From assembly GCA_022360875.1 (NCBI GenBank), contig JAKSBZ010000116.1, forward strand, positions 1 to 61,156: 61,156 bases of DNA, written 5' to 3'. Numbering within the stretch: the stretch's first letter is position 1; each line of letters starts with the position of its first letter. Below are positions 31,570-40,597 of the stretch, piece by piece. A program made the position numbers and the translations under genes. Origin of the DNA: Cytophagales bacterium (GTDB lineage Bacteria > Bacteroidota > Bacteroidia > Cytophagales > Cyclobacteriaceae). Below the pieces are notes generated by a model that made no database searches, had not been told where the DNA came from, and worked only from the letters and a program-made list of their open reading frames with translations.

Positions 31570-32199
31570 GTGATTAAGCGAGTAGCTCAATTTTTATCTT
31601 ACCTTTTCCATCCTCTGTTAATGGTAACCTATCTGTTTGTTTTGCTGACCAATCTTCCGGTTTCCGACTTATTTAGTCCAAATCAGCTCAATCACAGGTG
31701 GGATATTCTGATCCTGATTTTTATTTCCACCTTTTTGTTTCCGGTCCTGAGCATATTGATCATGAAGCACTACAAGGTTATTTCTTCTCTGAAAATGCGC
31801 CGCCGAAAAGAGCGCACACTGCCCTTCAGCCTTATTAGCTTATTTTACTGGCTTTCCACTTACCTGTTCTGGAACAACAAGATATTCGATTCGGAGATAA
31901 TAATGATGTTCGGAGGGGTTTCGCTGCTGATAGTCCTGCTCACGCTTATCAATACTGTCTGGAAAATCAGCATTCACAGCGCGGGCATGGGTGGCGCGCT
32001 GGGAATATTATGGCTGCTCAACCAACAGGATCCTTATCAAAAGCTGTATCCTGTTATACTTGTTTCGATACTTGTTTGCGGAGCGGTTATGACGGCGAGG
32101 CTATATCTTAACTGCCACACTCCCCGGCAAGTTTATGCCGGTACAGTGTTGGGATTTACGGTTTGCTACGGTCTTCTGAAGGGTTTTCTTTTTCTATAA
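31570..32199 (+). CDS. PAP2-like integral membrane protein
   Basis: About 209 residues with five or six hydrophobic helices. KISIHSAGMGGALG and ARLYLNCHTPRQVYAG resemble phosphatase motifs 2 and 3 of the PAP2 lipid phosphatase family (SxHxxG and xRxxxxxHxxxxxxxG), though motif 1 (KxxxxxxRP) is at best degenerate in LKMRRRKERTLP. The frame opens at a TTG at 31507 but homologue-like sequence (IKRVAQFLSYLFHPLL) begins at the GTG at 31570, so that start is chosen. The gene follows rpoN after 104 bases and its end overlaps the convergent YbaN gene by 44 bases. A lipid phosphate substrate is a family-based guess. Confidence 0.7.
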   Translation: MIKRVAQFLSYLFHPLLMVTYLFVLLTNLPVSDLFSPNQLNHRWDILILIFISTFLFPVLSILIMKHYKVISSLKMRRRKERTLPFSLISLFYWLSTYLFWNNKIFDSEIIMMFGGVSLLIVLLTLINTVWKISIHSAGMGGALGILWLLNQQDPYQKLYPVILVSILVCGAVMTARLYLNCHTPRQVYAGTVLGFTVCYGLLKGFLFL

Positions 32200-32563
32200 G
32201 CGAAACGGTAGGCACAACAAATCCTACTACAACCACGCCCGCTAAACCAACGGATGCCGTAAGGATTTTTCCCCAGCCCACAGAAATAAAAAACAAGACT
32301 GAGAGAGCACTCATGCCGAGAATCATGGCAATGATGTAAACTTTCTGCCTGCGGGTAAGTCCTTTGTTGCGCTCGTATTCCAGAATGTATTTTCCCAGAT
32401 ACTTATGGCGAATCAGACGCAGATAAAGCTTTCGGGAGCTGCGCAGATACAGAAAAGACGCCAGCAGCAAAAAAGGCGTAGTTGGCAATCCGGGAATAAT
32501 AATCCCCAACAATCCCAGCCCCAAGCTGACAGTTCCCAAACTTATCAGCAGCGCCTTTTTCAT
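32156..32563 (-). CDS. YbaN family (DUF454) membrane protein
   Basis: A 135-residue inner membrane protein with the DUF454 signature GIIIPGLPTTPFLLLASFLYLRSS (residues about 21-44) and two C-terminal helices. The family is small and of unknown function; in other bacteria it neighbours transporters and redox genes. Its 3' end overlaps the PAP2-like gene tail to tail by 44 bases. Confidence 0.85.
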   Translation of the reverse strand: MKKALLISLGTVSLGLGLLGIIIPGLPTTPFLLLASFLYLRSSRKLYLRLIRHKYLGKYILEYERNKGLTRRQKVYIIAMILGMSALSVLFFISVGWGKILTASVGLAGVVVVGFVVPTVSLIEKENPSEDRSKP

Positions 32564-32648
32564 AGGCGCTGTCTCAATTTGTTCGCACTAAATTTTAGTT
32601 TCTGCCTGTACATTTCAAATAAAAAATCTCTCTCAGAAAAAAAATGGT

Positions 32649-33182
32649 TTACGTGAGCTTCATTTTACTGAACACTTCCCAAAGCACAACGCCCATGCTA
32701 ACAGAAATATTCAACGAATGCTTGGTTCCGAACTGCGGGATTTCCAACACAGCATCTGAACTTTGCACAACTTCCTCATCTACACCGAAAACTTCATTTC
32801 CAAACACAAATGCGTACTTCTTTCCTTCTTCGGGATGGAAATCATTAAGCATAACACTTTCATCGGCCTGCTCTACGGATATTATTTCCCAATCCCGTTC
32901 CTTAAGCTCCTTGATAGCATCCAGTGTGGTTGTACAGTGCTCCCAGGCCACCGATTCCTGTGCGCCAATGGCTGTTTTCTGAATATCGCGATGAGGCGGT
33001 GTGCCCGTAATGCCGCATAAATAAAGCTTCTCAATAAGAAATGCGTCTGCGGTACGAAAAGCAGAGCCTACATTATTCATGCTCCTTACGTTGTCCAGTA
33101 CCACTGCAATCGGCGTCTTCATTTCACTTTTAAACTCTTCAACCGAGAGTCTTCCCAATTCCTCGTTCGATAACTTTCTCAT
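32649..33182 (-). CDS. RNA methyltransferase, SpoU/TrmH family
   Basis: A 177-residue SPOUT methyltransferase. Motif 1 is NVRSMNNVGSAFRTADAF (about 31-48, with the catalytic-loop N and R), motif 2 FVFGNEVFGV and motif 3 SLNISVSMGVVLWE form the knotted SAM site. Such enzymes 2'-O-methylate ribose in tRNA or rRNA. The lack of an N-terminal RNA-binding domain means the target (for example tRNA Gm18 or another site) cannot be stated. It lies 85 bases upstream of the YbaN gene on the same strand. Confidence 0.9.
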   Translation of the reverse strand: MRKLSNEELGRLSVEEFKSEMKTPIAVVLDNVRSMNNVGSAFRTADAFLIEKLYLCGITGTPPHRDIQKTAIGAQESVAWEHCTTTLDAIKELKERDWEIISVEQADESVMLNDFHPEEGKKYAFVFGNEVFGVDEEVVQSSDAVLEIPQFGTKHSLNISVSMGVVLWEVFSKMKLT

Positions 33183-33411
33183 ATATTTTTTCCGTGCCGA
33201 CTTGTTGTCCGTTAATCAAAATCAAATACCCGCAGAGCACATAAGTGTTTTAAATTTTCGAAAAGATTAAATCTGAAAAACTACCAATGTGCTGCTTTTT
33301 TGTAAATACCTGAACAGCGAGAAAATACGGCTCACTTTCCAAAAAATATCCAACGTCAAAACAAGCCCGATTTTCTTATTTACATTTTCAAATTTTTCTG
33401 CAAAATATAGA

Positions 33412-33435
33412 AGCCTTGGCATGCAAACCAAGGCT
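33412..33435 (-). terminator. Probable terminator of the MMPL transporter gene
   Basis: AGCCTTGG and CCAAGGCT form a perfect 8-bp stem with an 8-base loop, 14 bases after the stop; on the minus strand TCTATATTTTG follows. Confidence 0.7.
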
Positions 33436-33449
33436 CTGGATTTATTCTT

Positions 33450-35870
33450 TTATTCATCTTCAGGCTTAAATTTATCCTCGACGCGAAGCTGCCCGAGATC
33501 AATCTCCTCATCTTCGTCTTCGTGATAAAAATCCTCAATGTGCTCCCAGGCGTCGCCCTTCCTGCGCTTGCCTGTATCAAAAACCAGCAGCAGAGAAGGC
33601 AGAACAACTAAATTGGTGATCATAGCCATCATCAGCGTTATGGATGTCAGCAAACCCAAAGCCTTGGTGCCGCCAAACTCTGAGAAAGTAAAGATTACAA
33701 AACCGAAAAACAGCACAATGGAAGTGTAAATCATGCTTGAGCCGGTTTCCTTTATGCTTTTAGAAATTGCAACCGGAACAAAGAAATTATTGGCAAAAAG
33801 CTCCTGCCGGTACTTGGCCAAATAATGAATCGAGTCATCAACGGCAATTCCGAAAGTGATGCTAAAGATCAAGGCCGTACTAGGTTTTAAAGGCACCCCA
33901 AAATAACCCATAAGCCCGGCAGTCATCAGCAGGGGAATCAGATTGGGAACCAGAGAAATAGCAATGATGCGAAACTTGCGGAACAATACCGCCATGATAA
34001 AGGCAATGATGCAGAAAGCCAGGATCATGCTCGTAATGAGATTGCCAATCAGGAAGTTATTGCCTTTTACAAACAACAGTGTCGTGCCCGTTGGCTTAAC
34101 TGTTATGTTTCCTTTACCGAACAAGCGCTCAATTTCCGGCTGAATAGTGTCGTCAAGCAGCGACCCCAGCTCTTTCGAGCCCACGTCAGCTACCATGCAG
34201 CTTATGCGCATGTATCTGCCGGTAGAATCCACCAAAGACCTCAGCAGGTTTCTGCTCTGCTCACTGTCCTGTCCCTTCATATATTTCCCCAGATAATTGA
34301 ACTGGCTGTTAGTGCGGGGAAGTTTATAATACTTCGGCTTGCCGTTGTAGTAGGTCTGGTTGGCAGCCTTGATCACTGATACCAATGAAATCGGCTCAGA
34401 AATCACCTGCTGACTGTCAAGAAACTGCTGGAACCTGTCAATTTTCTTAAGATTGCGCAAACGCTGCGCTCCTTTTGGTTTGCCGGTATCCACAATGAAC
34501 TGCAAAGGCATCACTCCTCCGAAATTATCTTCAAAGAAATACATGTCTTTCTTTATCTTGCTGTTCTCCGGGATATCATCCACCATATACGATACAGCCT
34601 GAACTTTCGACAATCCAACTGCAGAAACAATAGCTACGGTAACAGCCGTAGCAAATACACGATAAGGGTGTCTGTGAACAGTCAAGTCCAGCCAATCCAG
34701 CAGTCCCACCAGTCCTTTGAATTCCAAATGTTTCAGCCGCTTGCCATGTGGAGTCGGCAAATAACTGAACAAAGCCGGAATCAGGATTATGCTCACAAAA
34801 AATGTCGCCAGAATGTTAATGCCCGCTACAATGCCGAATTCTTTCAGCAAAGTAATGCTGGTGAAAGCAAGCACGATAAATCCTGCCGCGGTAGTGAAAT
34901 TGGTAATCAGCGTCACGACGCCAATTTTCCGAATTACCACGCTTAAGGCACGCGCCTTGTTGCCGTGTCTGGCTATCTCCTGGTGGTATTTGTTAAGAAG
35001 ATAAATACTGTTTGGAATGCCGATAACGACAATAATAGGCGGAATCAATCCGGTGAGCATGGTTATTTTATAGCCGAACAACACCAAAGTTCCCATGCTC
35101 CAGACAACAATGATTACGATCAATATCATTGGCACGGCCACGGCATCCCATGACCTGAAGAAAACCCACAAAATCAAGGCAGTAACAAGCAGCGAAAGAA
35201 CCAAAAACATTTTCAGTTCATTGCTGACACTTTTGGAAACGGTGGCCCGGATAAAAGGCAGTCCCGCGTAGTGCAATTCGACTCCCGTTGCGTCGGAAAA
35301 CTGTTGTCCAGCCTTCTGGATGTCGTCCATAAGCCGGAAGCGTTCCTTGGAGTCAAGTACTCTTTTGTCGATCGACACCAGAATAGCCGTGGCTCCGTTT
35401 TTCTCATTCACCAGCTGGCTGGCATAAAGCTTCTGATTGAGCGCAGTCTGCAGCAAAGAATCCAGCGCCGGCTGGCTTTTCGGGAAATCTTTGAAGATCG
35501 GACGTATTTCAAATTTTCTTTCTTTGGCGTTTTTATGCGCCATAATTGTCCTAGGCAGCGAAAGCACCTGATTTACTCCATTTATCTGAACCAGCTCGTC
35601 GCTCAGCTGCTTGAATTTTCGAAATTTACTGAGCTGATAAACGCTGCTGTCCTTAATGGCAATTGCCAGGATGTTGCCGTCTTCTCCAAAGCGCTTCTTG
35701 GCATTTTCAAAGAATACCATTTCAGGGTCAGATTTCGGAACAACTCCCCCAAATTCAAAGCTCATCTCGACTTTCCGGGCATGATATCCCATAAAGCCAG
35801 TCAACAACACAATTCCAATAAGCCAAAAAAGCCTGTATTTCAGCACTGAGTGCGCTAATGTATTCCACAT
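33450..35870 (-). CDS. RND/MMPL family transporter
   Basis: An 806-residue protein with 12 predicted membrane helices in the RND pattern: one helix, a large periplasmic loop (about 35-215), five helices, a second helix and loop (about 405-600), then five more. DDSIHYLAKYRQE and the matching IPNSIYLLNKYHQE mark the sterol-sensing/MMPL repeats. It differs from drug pumps in being shorter and lacking adjacent membrane-fusion or outer membrane partners, so lipid or hydrophobic cargo is more likely, as with MmpL or hopanoid exporters of the same superfamily. The C-terminal tail is very acidic. Substrate unknown. Confidence 0.88.
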   Translation of the reverse strand: MWNTLAHSVLKYRLFWLIGIVLLTGFMGYHARKVEMSFEFGGVVPKSDPEMVFFENAKKRFGEDGNILAIAIKDSSVYQLSKFRKFKQLSDELVQINGVNQVLSLPRTIMAHKNAKERKFEIRPIFKDFPKSQPALDSLLQTALNQKLYASQLVNEKNGATAILVSIDKRVLDSKERFRLMDDIQKAGQQFSDATGVELHYAGLPFIRATVSKSVSNELKMFLVLSLLVTALILWVFFRSWDAVAVPMILIVIIVVWSMGTLVLFGYKITMLTGLIPPIIVVIGIPNSIYLLNKYHQEIARHGNKARALSVVIRKIGVVTLITNFTTAAGFIVLAFTSITLLKEFGIVAGINILATFFVSIILIPALFSYLPTPHGKRLKHLEFKGLVGLLDWLDLTVHRHPYRVFATAVTVAIVSAVGLSKVQAVSYMVDDIPENSKIKKDMYFFEDNFGGVMPLQFIVDTGKPKGAQRLRNLKKIDRFQQFLDSQQVISEPISLVSVIKAANQTYYNGKPKYYKLPRTNSQFNYLGKYMKGQDSEQSRNLLRSLVDSTGRYMRISCMVADVGSKELGSLLDDTIQPEIERLFGKGNITVKPTGTTLLFVKGNNFLIGNLITSMILAFCIIAFIMAVLFRKFRIIAISLVPNLIPLLMTAGLMGYFGVPLKPSTALIFSITFGIAVDDSIHYLAKYRQELFANNFFVPVAISKSIKETGSSMIYTSIVLFFGFVIFTFSEFGGTKALGLLTSITLMMAMITNLVVLPSLLLVFDTGKRRKGDAWEHIEDFYHEDEDEEIDLGQLRVEDKFKPEDE

Positions 35871-35996
35871 GATTGTCTAAACAATAATTCTTCTGATCCT
35901 TACAATAAAAATAAACACAGCCTGACGGCAACTTAAACACAGAACAACGCCCCTGTTCCCAAAAGAAAACTAAAGTGCGCCCAGTGTTTTGTTTTT

Positions 35997-36812
35997 CTAC
36001 AACTTTTTGGCTTCATTCCAATACCTGTCCATCTCCGCCAGTGTCATTTCACTCAACACTTTGCCTTCTTCCTGCGCTCTTTTTTCCAAATGCTGAAATC
36101 GGTGAATAAATTTTTTATTGGTGCGCTCCAGGGCTTCCTCCGGATTTATGTCAATGAAACGGGCATAGTTGATCAGTGAAAACATCAGATCTCCGAATTC
36201 AGCCTGCGCTTTTCCCCGGTCAACCGACTGTTCGCCGCAGACATTAAACTCGGCCTTGAATTCCTGCATCTCCTCTTCAACTTTTTCCCATACCTGCTCT
36301 TTTTTTTCCCAGTCAAAGCCAACTCCGCGGGCCTTCTCCTGTATGCGCATAGCCTTCACCAGCGCCGGCAAAGATTTCGGAACCCCTCCCAATACCGAGC
36401 GGTTGCCCTTCTCTTTCAACTTAAGCTTTTCCCAGTTCTTCTTTACCTGCTCCTCGTCTTCGACATGCACATCGGAATAAATATGCGGGTGCCGGTAAAC
36501 AAGCTTGTCACACACACTGTTCAGCGTATCCGCCACATCGAAAGCATTCTTCTCTTCCCCGATTTTGGCGTAGAACACCATGTGCAGCATCAGATCCCCC
36601 AACTCTTTTTTCACTTCCTCCAGGTCATTTTCCAGAATGGCATCCGACAGTTCGTAGGTTTCCTCGATAGTCAAGTGCCTGAGGCTTTCCAAGGTTTGTT
36701 TTTTGTCCCAAGGGCAGTTCATCCGCAGCTCGTCCATTATCGTCAGCAACCGGTCAAACGCCTTCAGCTTCTCCTCTCTCCGCTCGTCTGCGGGTGGTTG
36801 TATAATAGCCAT
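35997..36812 (-). CDS. mazG: Nucleoside triphosphate pyrophosphohydrolase
   Basis: A 271-residue tandem-domain MazG that hydrolyses NTPs or dNTPs to the monophosphate and PPi and helps clear aberrant nucleotides. The metal-binding EExxE...ExxD pattern is seen in TIEETYELSDAI plus KKELGDLMLHMVF of the first domain, and KAQAEFGDLMFSLINYARF marks the second. The longest frame begins with a TTG at 36842; ATG 36812 (MAIIQPP) is preferred. It lies downstream of the SGNH/MBOAT pair with a probable terminator between. Confidence 0.95.
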   Translation of the reverse strand: MAIIQPPADERREEKLKAFDRLLTIMDELRMNCPWDKKQTLESLRHLTIEETYELSDAILENDLEEVKKELGDLMLHMVFYAKIGEEKNAFDVADTLNSVCDKLVYRHPHIYSDVHVEDEEQVKKNWEKLKLKEKGNRSVLGGVPKSLPALVKAMRIQEKARGVGFDWEKKEQVWEKVEEEMQEFKAEFNVCGEQSVDRGKAQAEFGDLMFSLINYARFIDINPEEALERTNKKFIHRFQHLEKRAQEEGKVLSEMTLAEMDRYWNEAKKL

Positions 36813-37164
36813 AATTCCTCTGATGCGCTTACAAATATTCAAAATTCGAAGCTACTAGTTACTAACAAATCTTTTGATAATAAACTTTTGTTGAAGAAAA
36901 TATTTATGAACAAAAGATGATGAGGACTATGCCATGCCGGCACTTATAAAGCTATAAGAAAAACTGTTGACCATGACATAAAAAGCAATCTTACGGGCAA
37001 GCCGAACGGGTAAGTATGCTTTTTTCAAATTTGTCTCTGATTTCAAACAAAAGAAATACAGCATATTGAAAAACTGTTAACAACAGCTTCCTTCACCCAA
37101 AAAATAAGGGACAGCCGTCCGTTTCCGCATCAGATTCTTTTTCGGACAGCCAGCATCGCTCAAA
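36813..37164. other. Intergenic region between the SGNH gene and mazG
   Basis: About 350 bases. On the minus strand CTGTCCG (near 37146) can pair with CGGACGG (near 37113), followed by CTGTCCCTTATTTTTT, a plausible terminator for the SGNH gene. The rest is AT-rich, presumably holding the mazG promoter; no gene is visible. Confidence 0.45.
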
Positions 37165-38103
37165 TCACCGTCCGGCAAGCGGAATCGGCGCCTGCGAGAC
37201 AGTCAAACTGTCTATCATCCTCAGCAGCTTTTTTTGCCCAAGTTCGCTCAAATGCCCATGATCAATGTAATTGTCAAGATCCTCCCGGAAGAAACTGTAC
37301 TCCGGCGTATTAAAGTCTAAAACAAGGTCCTTTTCTGTGAAAAGAGAACGGGTTAGTTCCAAAAACTCTCTGTACTGCTCTTTTCTCCGCTCTTGGATAG
37401 GAGCCGGAAAAGGGTGGTAGTATGCAATTACCTGCACCTTTTTTTTTCTAAGCAGCACAAACAAGTCCTTCAGCCTCTGCAAAGCATCATCGTTTACAAC
37501 CAGCGGAGCCAATGGCCTCTTAAGCTCCTTGCGGATGTAACTTTCAGGATCGTTCCGGTTAAGTCTTTTATTATAATCCTTGCGTCCGTTGGGGCCATAG
37601 AGTCCTTTGGGAAAAAGCTTGGGAAAGAGCTGGCTTTCAGTAAGAAACTGCACAAAATAATTCCGGAGCAGAGAGGTGCTGCCGTAAGCGCCGTAGTACT
37701 GCTTTGAACTGTAGACCTCATCTTCCCAGTTGAAACGGAAAATATAGGGATCTATGCAAAAAAGCACCGTCCGAAGCTTGCCGTTGCCAAGCGTATGTTC
37801 GGACAAAGTCGCCATTTCGGAAGCAGTTGCCCCCATCACGCTCAAATTGTAATACTTCCCGTTGCTGAGCAGCGCCGGATTCAGATTTGCCGAAAGCGAA
37901 GGACCGGCGATAATTCCGTCATAATCTTTCAGGTAGTTTTGAGCGATCAGGTATTTGCACAGCCGCTCGCTGGTATATATTTTTACTTCCTTGTTGAACC
38001 CGAACAATCCGTAATAATCCAGACGGTAATTCACTGCCGCGAACAAAACAACCACCCCTATAGAAATTCCGAAGCTGTTGATTAAGAATTTTTTTGCCCT
38101 CAT
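37165..38103 (-). CDS. SGNH-like membrane-anchored protein, partner of MBOAT acyltransferase
   Basis: A 312-residue protein with one N-terminal helix (about 8-25) and a periplasmic domain. GPSLSANLN (S69) fits the SGNH nucleophile block, NLSVMGATA (N87 region) the oxyanion block, and DHGH (D281-H284) near the C-terminus the catalytic D-x-x-H block. It lies 72 bases downstream of an AlgI-like MBOAT gene. In alginate and cell-wall O-acetylation, such pairs (AlgI with AlgJ/AlgX, PatA with PatB) move acetyl groups across the membrane and onto a polymer. By analogy it would be the periplasmic transfer step. The polymer is unknown; sequence similarity to named families is low, so this is partly inference. 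Confidence 0.7.
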   Translation of the reverse strand: MRAKKFLINSFGISIGVVVLFAAVNYRLDYYGLFGFNKEVKIYTSERLCKYLIAQNYLKDYDGIIAGPSLSANLNPALLSNGKYYNLSVMGATASEMATLSEHTLGNGKLRTVLFCIDPYIFRFNWEDEVYSSKQYYGAYGSTSLLRNYFVQFLTESQLFPKLFPKGLYGPNGRKDYNKRLNRNDPESYIRKELKRPLAPLVVNDDALQRLKDLFVLLRKKKVQVIAYYHPFPAPIQERRKEQYREFLELTRSLFTEKDLVLDFNTPEYSFFREDLDNYIDHGHLSELGQKKLLRMIDSLTVSQAPIPLAGR

Positions 38104-38175
38104 TGCTCTCTTTTTATTGAACGCCTAATAAATTAAGTGTTTGAGTTTAAGAATTTCCACGGCTCATACAATATG

Positions 38176-39573
38176 CTAAAAATCGAAATACAAAAACTCG
38201 CTGCTCACCAGTGAATTCAGATACAACAAACCCGCAAGAGCGAGCCCAATATACTGCCACTGCTTTCTCGTGCTGGGCTGAAAGCGAAGATACAGCTCGT
38301 TGGTGTTAGGCCCGAACAGCAGCAATATCCCGACAAGGTAGACTGGTATGGAGTAAAACTGGTTAAAAACGGAAAATCCTCCCTCGCTTCGGGCGTGAAA
38401 CGTAAACATAGAACCCAGCACTGACCATGCCTTTTGGAAAGTTTCTGCCCGGAAAAACACCCATGCTAAATGAGCAAAAAAGAATGTCAGACAGATGCTT
38501 GCAGCCTTGGGCAGTTCCCAGCGGGTCCTTTGCCATAATCTGTGCACAATAAGCCCGACGCCGTGCATCATTCCCCAAATGACAAAAGTCCATCCGGCGC
38601 CGTGCCAAATGCCTCCGATCAGGAAAGTCAAAAACAGATTCAGCATTGTAGTGTATTCTCCGGCTCGGTTCCCGCCAAGCGGGATGTACACGTAATCCTT
38701 AAGAAAACGGCTCAGGGTCATGTGCCATCGCCTCCAAAAATCCTGAATGCTCGTGGCTTTATAAGGCGAATTAAAATTGAACGGAATGTTGATATTGAAC
38801 ATTTTGCCGATTCCTATGGCCATATCGGAATAGCCGCTGAAGTCGAAATACAGCTGAAAGGTATACGCCAGGGTGGTGATCCATGCGTCAGCCGTCGAAA
38901 GCCGGCCGTCAAATCCATATCCTGAATTGGCCAGTATTGCAAAAGAGTCGGCAATTATGATTTTTTTGCAAAGACCCATCAAAAAGAGGTATGAACCTTT
39001 TGCGACATTGTCCGAACTGATTCGGTCGTTTTTGGTGTCGGCAAACTGGGGCATCATCTCTTTGTGATGGACAATAGGACCTGCAATCAGCTGCGGAAAA
39101 AAAGACACAAACAGGCTGTAGTTGAAGAAGTCATACTCGTGGGTAAGTCCTTTGTAACTATCCACCAAATAAGCAATCTGCTGAAAAGTGAAAAAACTGA
39201 TGGCCAGCGGCAAAGCAACCTGTAGGAGCGGAACAGGATCTTCCATGAAGATGTTAATGTTCTCCAGCACAAAGTCCGTGTACTTAAAAACCCCCAAAAG
39301 CAGCACATTGCATATTACCCCGGCAGTCAGCCAAGATTTTCCCGCGGCAGTGCCTCTCAGCCTGCTGATTTGCCGGGCAATGGTATAGTTAAAAAGAATA
39401 CTTCCTACTAACAGAATCAAATAATCGGGAAGCCAATAGGCATAAAAGAAGAAGGAGGCAGACAACAGAAAAATCTTTCCCGCACGCACCGAGTAAATGC
39501 GGTTTAGTCCAAAATAAACTAAAAACACTAAAGGAAGAAAGACAAAAATAAAAGGCAGCGAATTAAAGAGCAT
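38176..39573 (-). CDS. MBOAT family O-acyltransferase (AlgI/DltB-like)
   Basis: A 465-residue inner membrane protein with about 11 helices. The MBOAT histidine is H324 in GGIWHGAGWTFVIWG, with H337 in the next helix turn; QDFWRRWHMTLSRFLKDYVY carries the second conserved histidine region. SFFTFQQIAYLVDSYKG and FPQLIAGPIVHH are typical of the AlgI branch, which carries acyl groups from a cytoplasmic donor to the periplasm for O-acetylation of polysaccharides. It lies upstream of an SGNH-type partner on the same strand. Confidence 0.93.
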   Translation of the reverse strand: MLFNSLPFIFVFLPLVFLVYFGLNRIYSVRAGKIFLLSASFFFYAYWLPDYLILLVGSILFNYTIARQISRLRGTAAGKSWLTAGVICNVLLLGVFKYTDFVLENINIFMEDPVPLLQVALPLAISFFTFQQIAYLVDSYKGLTHEYDFFNYSLFVSFFPQLIAGPIVHHKEMMPQFADTKNDRISSDNVAKGSYLFLMGLCKKIIIADSFAILANSGYGFDGRLSTADAWITTLAYTFQLYFDFSGYSDMAIGIGKMFNINIPFNFNSPYKATSIQDFWRRWHMTLSRFLKDYVYIPLGGNRAGEYTTMLNLFLTFLIGGIWHGAGWTFVIWGMMHGVGLIVHRLWQRTRWELPKAASICLTFFFAHLAWVFFRAETFQKAWSVLGSMFTFHARSEGGFSVFNQFYSIPVYLVGILLLFGPNTNELYLRFQPSTRKQWQYIGLALAGLLYLNSLVSSEFLYFDF

Positions 39574-39784
39574 TCACAAAAAGTCGTTAATGCAGAATGC
39601 TTGAAGCCAAACTCAAACCATCTGCAAAATCAAAATAAAACCATAACCTGCAAGCACACACAGGTCAAGTGTTTATACATCAACTCATTGCAAAGTCCCG
39701 AAAAAGAATAGGCATTTCAATAATCTTCAGGGAAAAACTTCCCATAAACGTATTATTTATTGAAAAAGAAAAAGAGACAAGCTT

Positions 39785-40597
39785 TTAAAACTGTTCGTGT
39801 ATGCTTAGAATTGCCAGACGAACCGATCCAAATTTTTCCAGCTTTTCCTTCGCTTCAGAATATGACAGCCCTGTTTCCTCCATTATCATGCGTACGCCTC
39901 TTTCAACAAGCTTTCGGTTGCTCAGCTGCATGTCCACCATTTTGTTGCCTTTCACATGGCCAAGCTTTATCATAGCCGAAGTCGTAATCATATTAAGGAC
40001 AAGCTTCTGGGCCGTACCGGCCTTCATACGGGTGCTTCCCGTAACAAACTCAGGTCCGAGCGAAAGCTCGATCGGGAAATCGGCGTGGCGGGCTACCAAA
40101 CTGCCCGAATTGCAGACAATACAGCCGGTAGAAATTCCATTTTCCCTAGCTTTTTTTAAGCCGCCTGCCACATAAGGCGTCCGGCCGGAAGCCGCAATGC
40201 CGACAACAAAATCCCGGGAACTAATATGATGTTTTTCCAAATCTTTCCAGCACTGAAACTCGTCGTCTTCGGCGTTTTCCACAGCTTTCCGAATAGCCCC
40301 GTCGCCTCCGGCTATTAGGCCGATAACCCGGTTGTGAGCCACGCCAAAAGTCGGCGGGCATTCCGAAGCGTCAACGATGCCGAGACGCCCGCTGGTTCCG
40401 GCCCCGACGTAGAAAAGCCTTCCTCCGTCTTTAAGCTTCGTGACAAGCTCGCATACCAGCACCTCGATTTCCGGGATAGCTTTGGCCACTTGCTGCGGGA
40501 CAGTATGATCTTCGCGGTTGATATTGGTCAAGAGTTCCCTGACCGACATGTGCTCCAGCCCATCGTAAAGTGACGAGGATTCTGTAGTCGAACTCAT
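39785..40597 (-). CDS. murQ: N-acetylmuramic acid 6-phosphate etherase
   Basis: A 270-residue SIS-domain lyase that cleaves the lactyl ether of MurNAc-6-phosphate to give GlcNAc-6-phosphate and D-lactate in peptidoglycan recycling. YVGAGTSGRLGIVDASECPP holds the sugar-phosphate site and catalytic E79; GSTRMKAGTAQKLVLNMI and the C-terminal helix bundle complete the family pattern. Its ATG overlaps the stop of the upstream sugar kinase (ATGA), so the two are coupled and act in sequence. Confidence 0.96.
   Translation of the reverse strand: MSSTTESSSLYDGLEHMSVRELLTNINREDHTVPQQVAKAIPEIEVLVCELVTKLKDGGRLFYVGAGTSGRLGIVDASECPPTFGVAHNRVIGLIAGGDGAIRKAVENAEDDEFQCWKDLEKHHISSRDFVVGIAASGRTPYVAGGLKKARENGISTGCIVCNSGSLVARHADFPIELSLGPEFVTGSTRMKAGTAQKLVLNMITTSAMIKLGHVKGNKMVDMQLSNRKLVERGVRMIMEETGLSYSEAKEKLEKFGSVRLAILSIHEQF

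Noticed and set aside
33450-35870. Multidrug RND efflux pump
   Set aside because: It is about 200 residues shorter than AcrB-type pumps, has MMPL features and lacks membrane-fusion and outer membrane partners.
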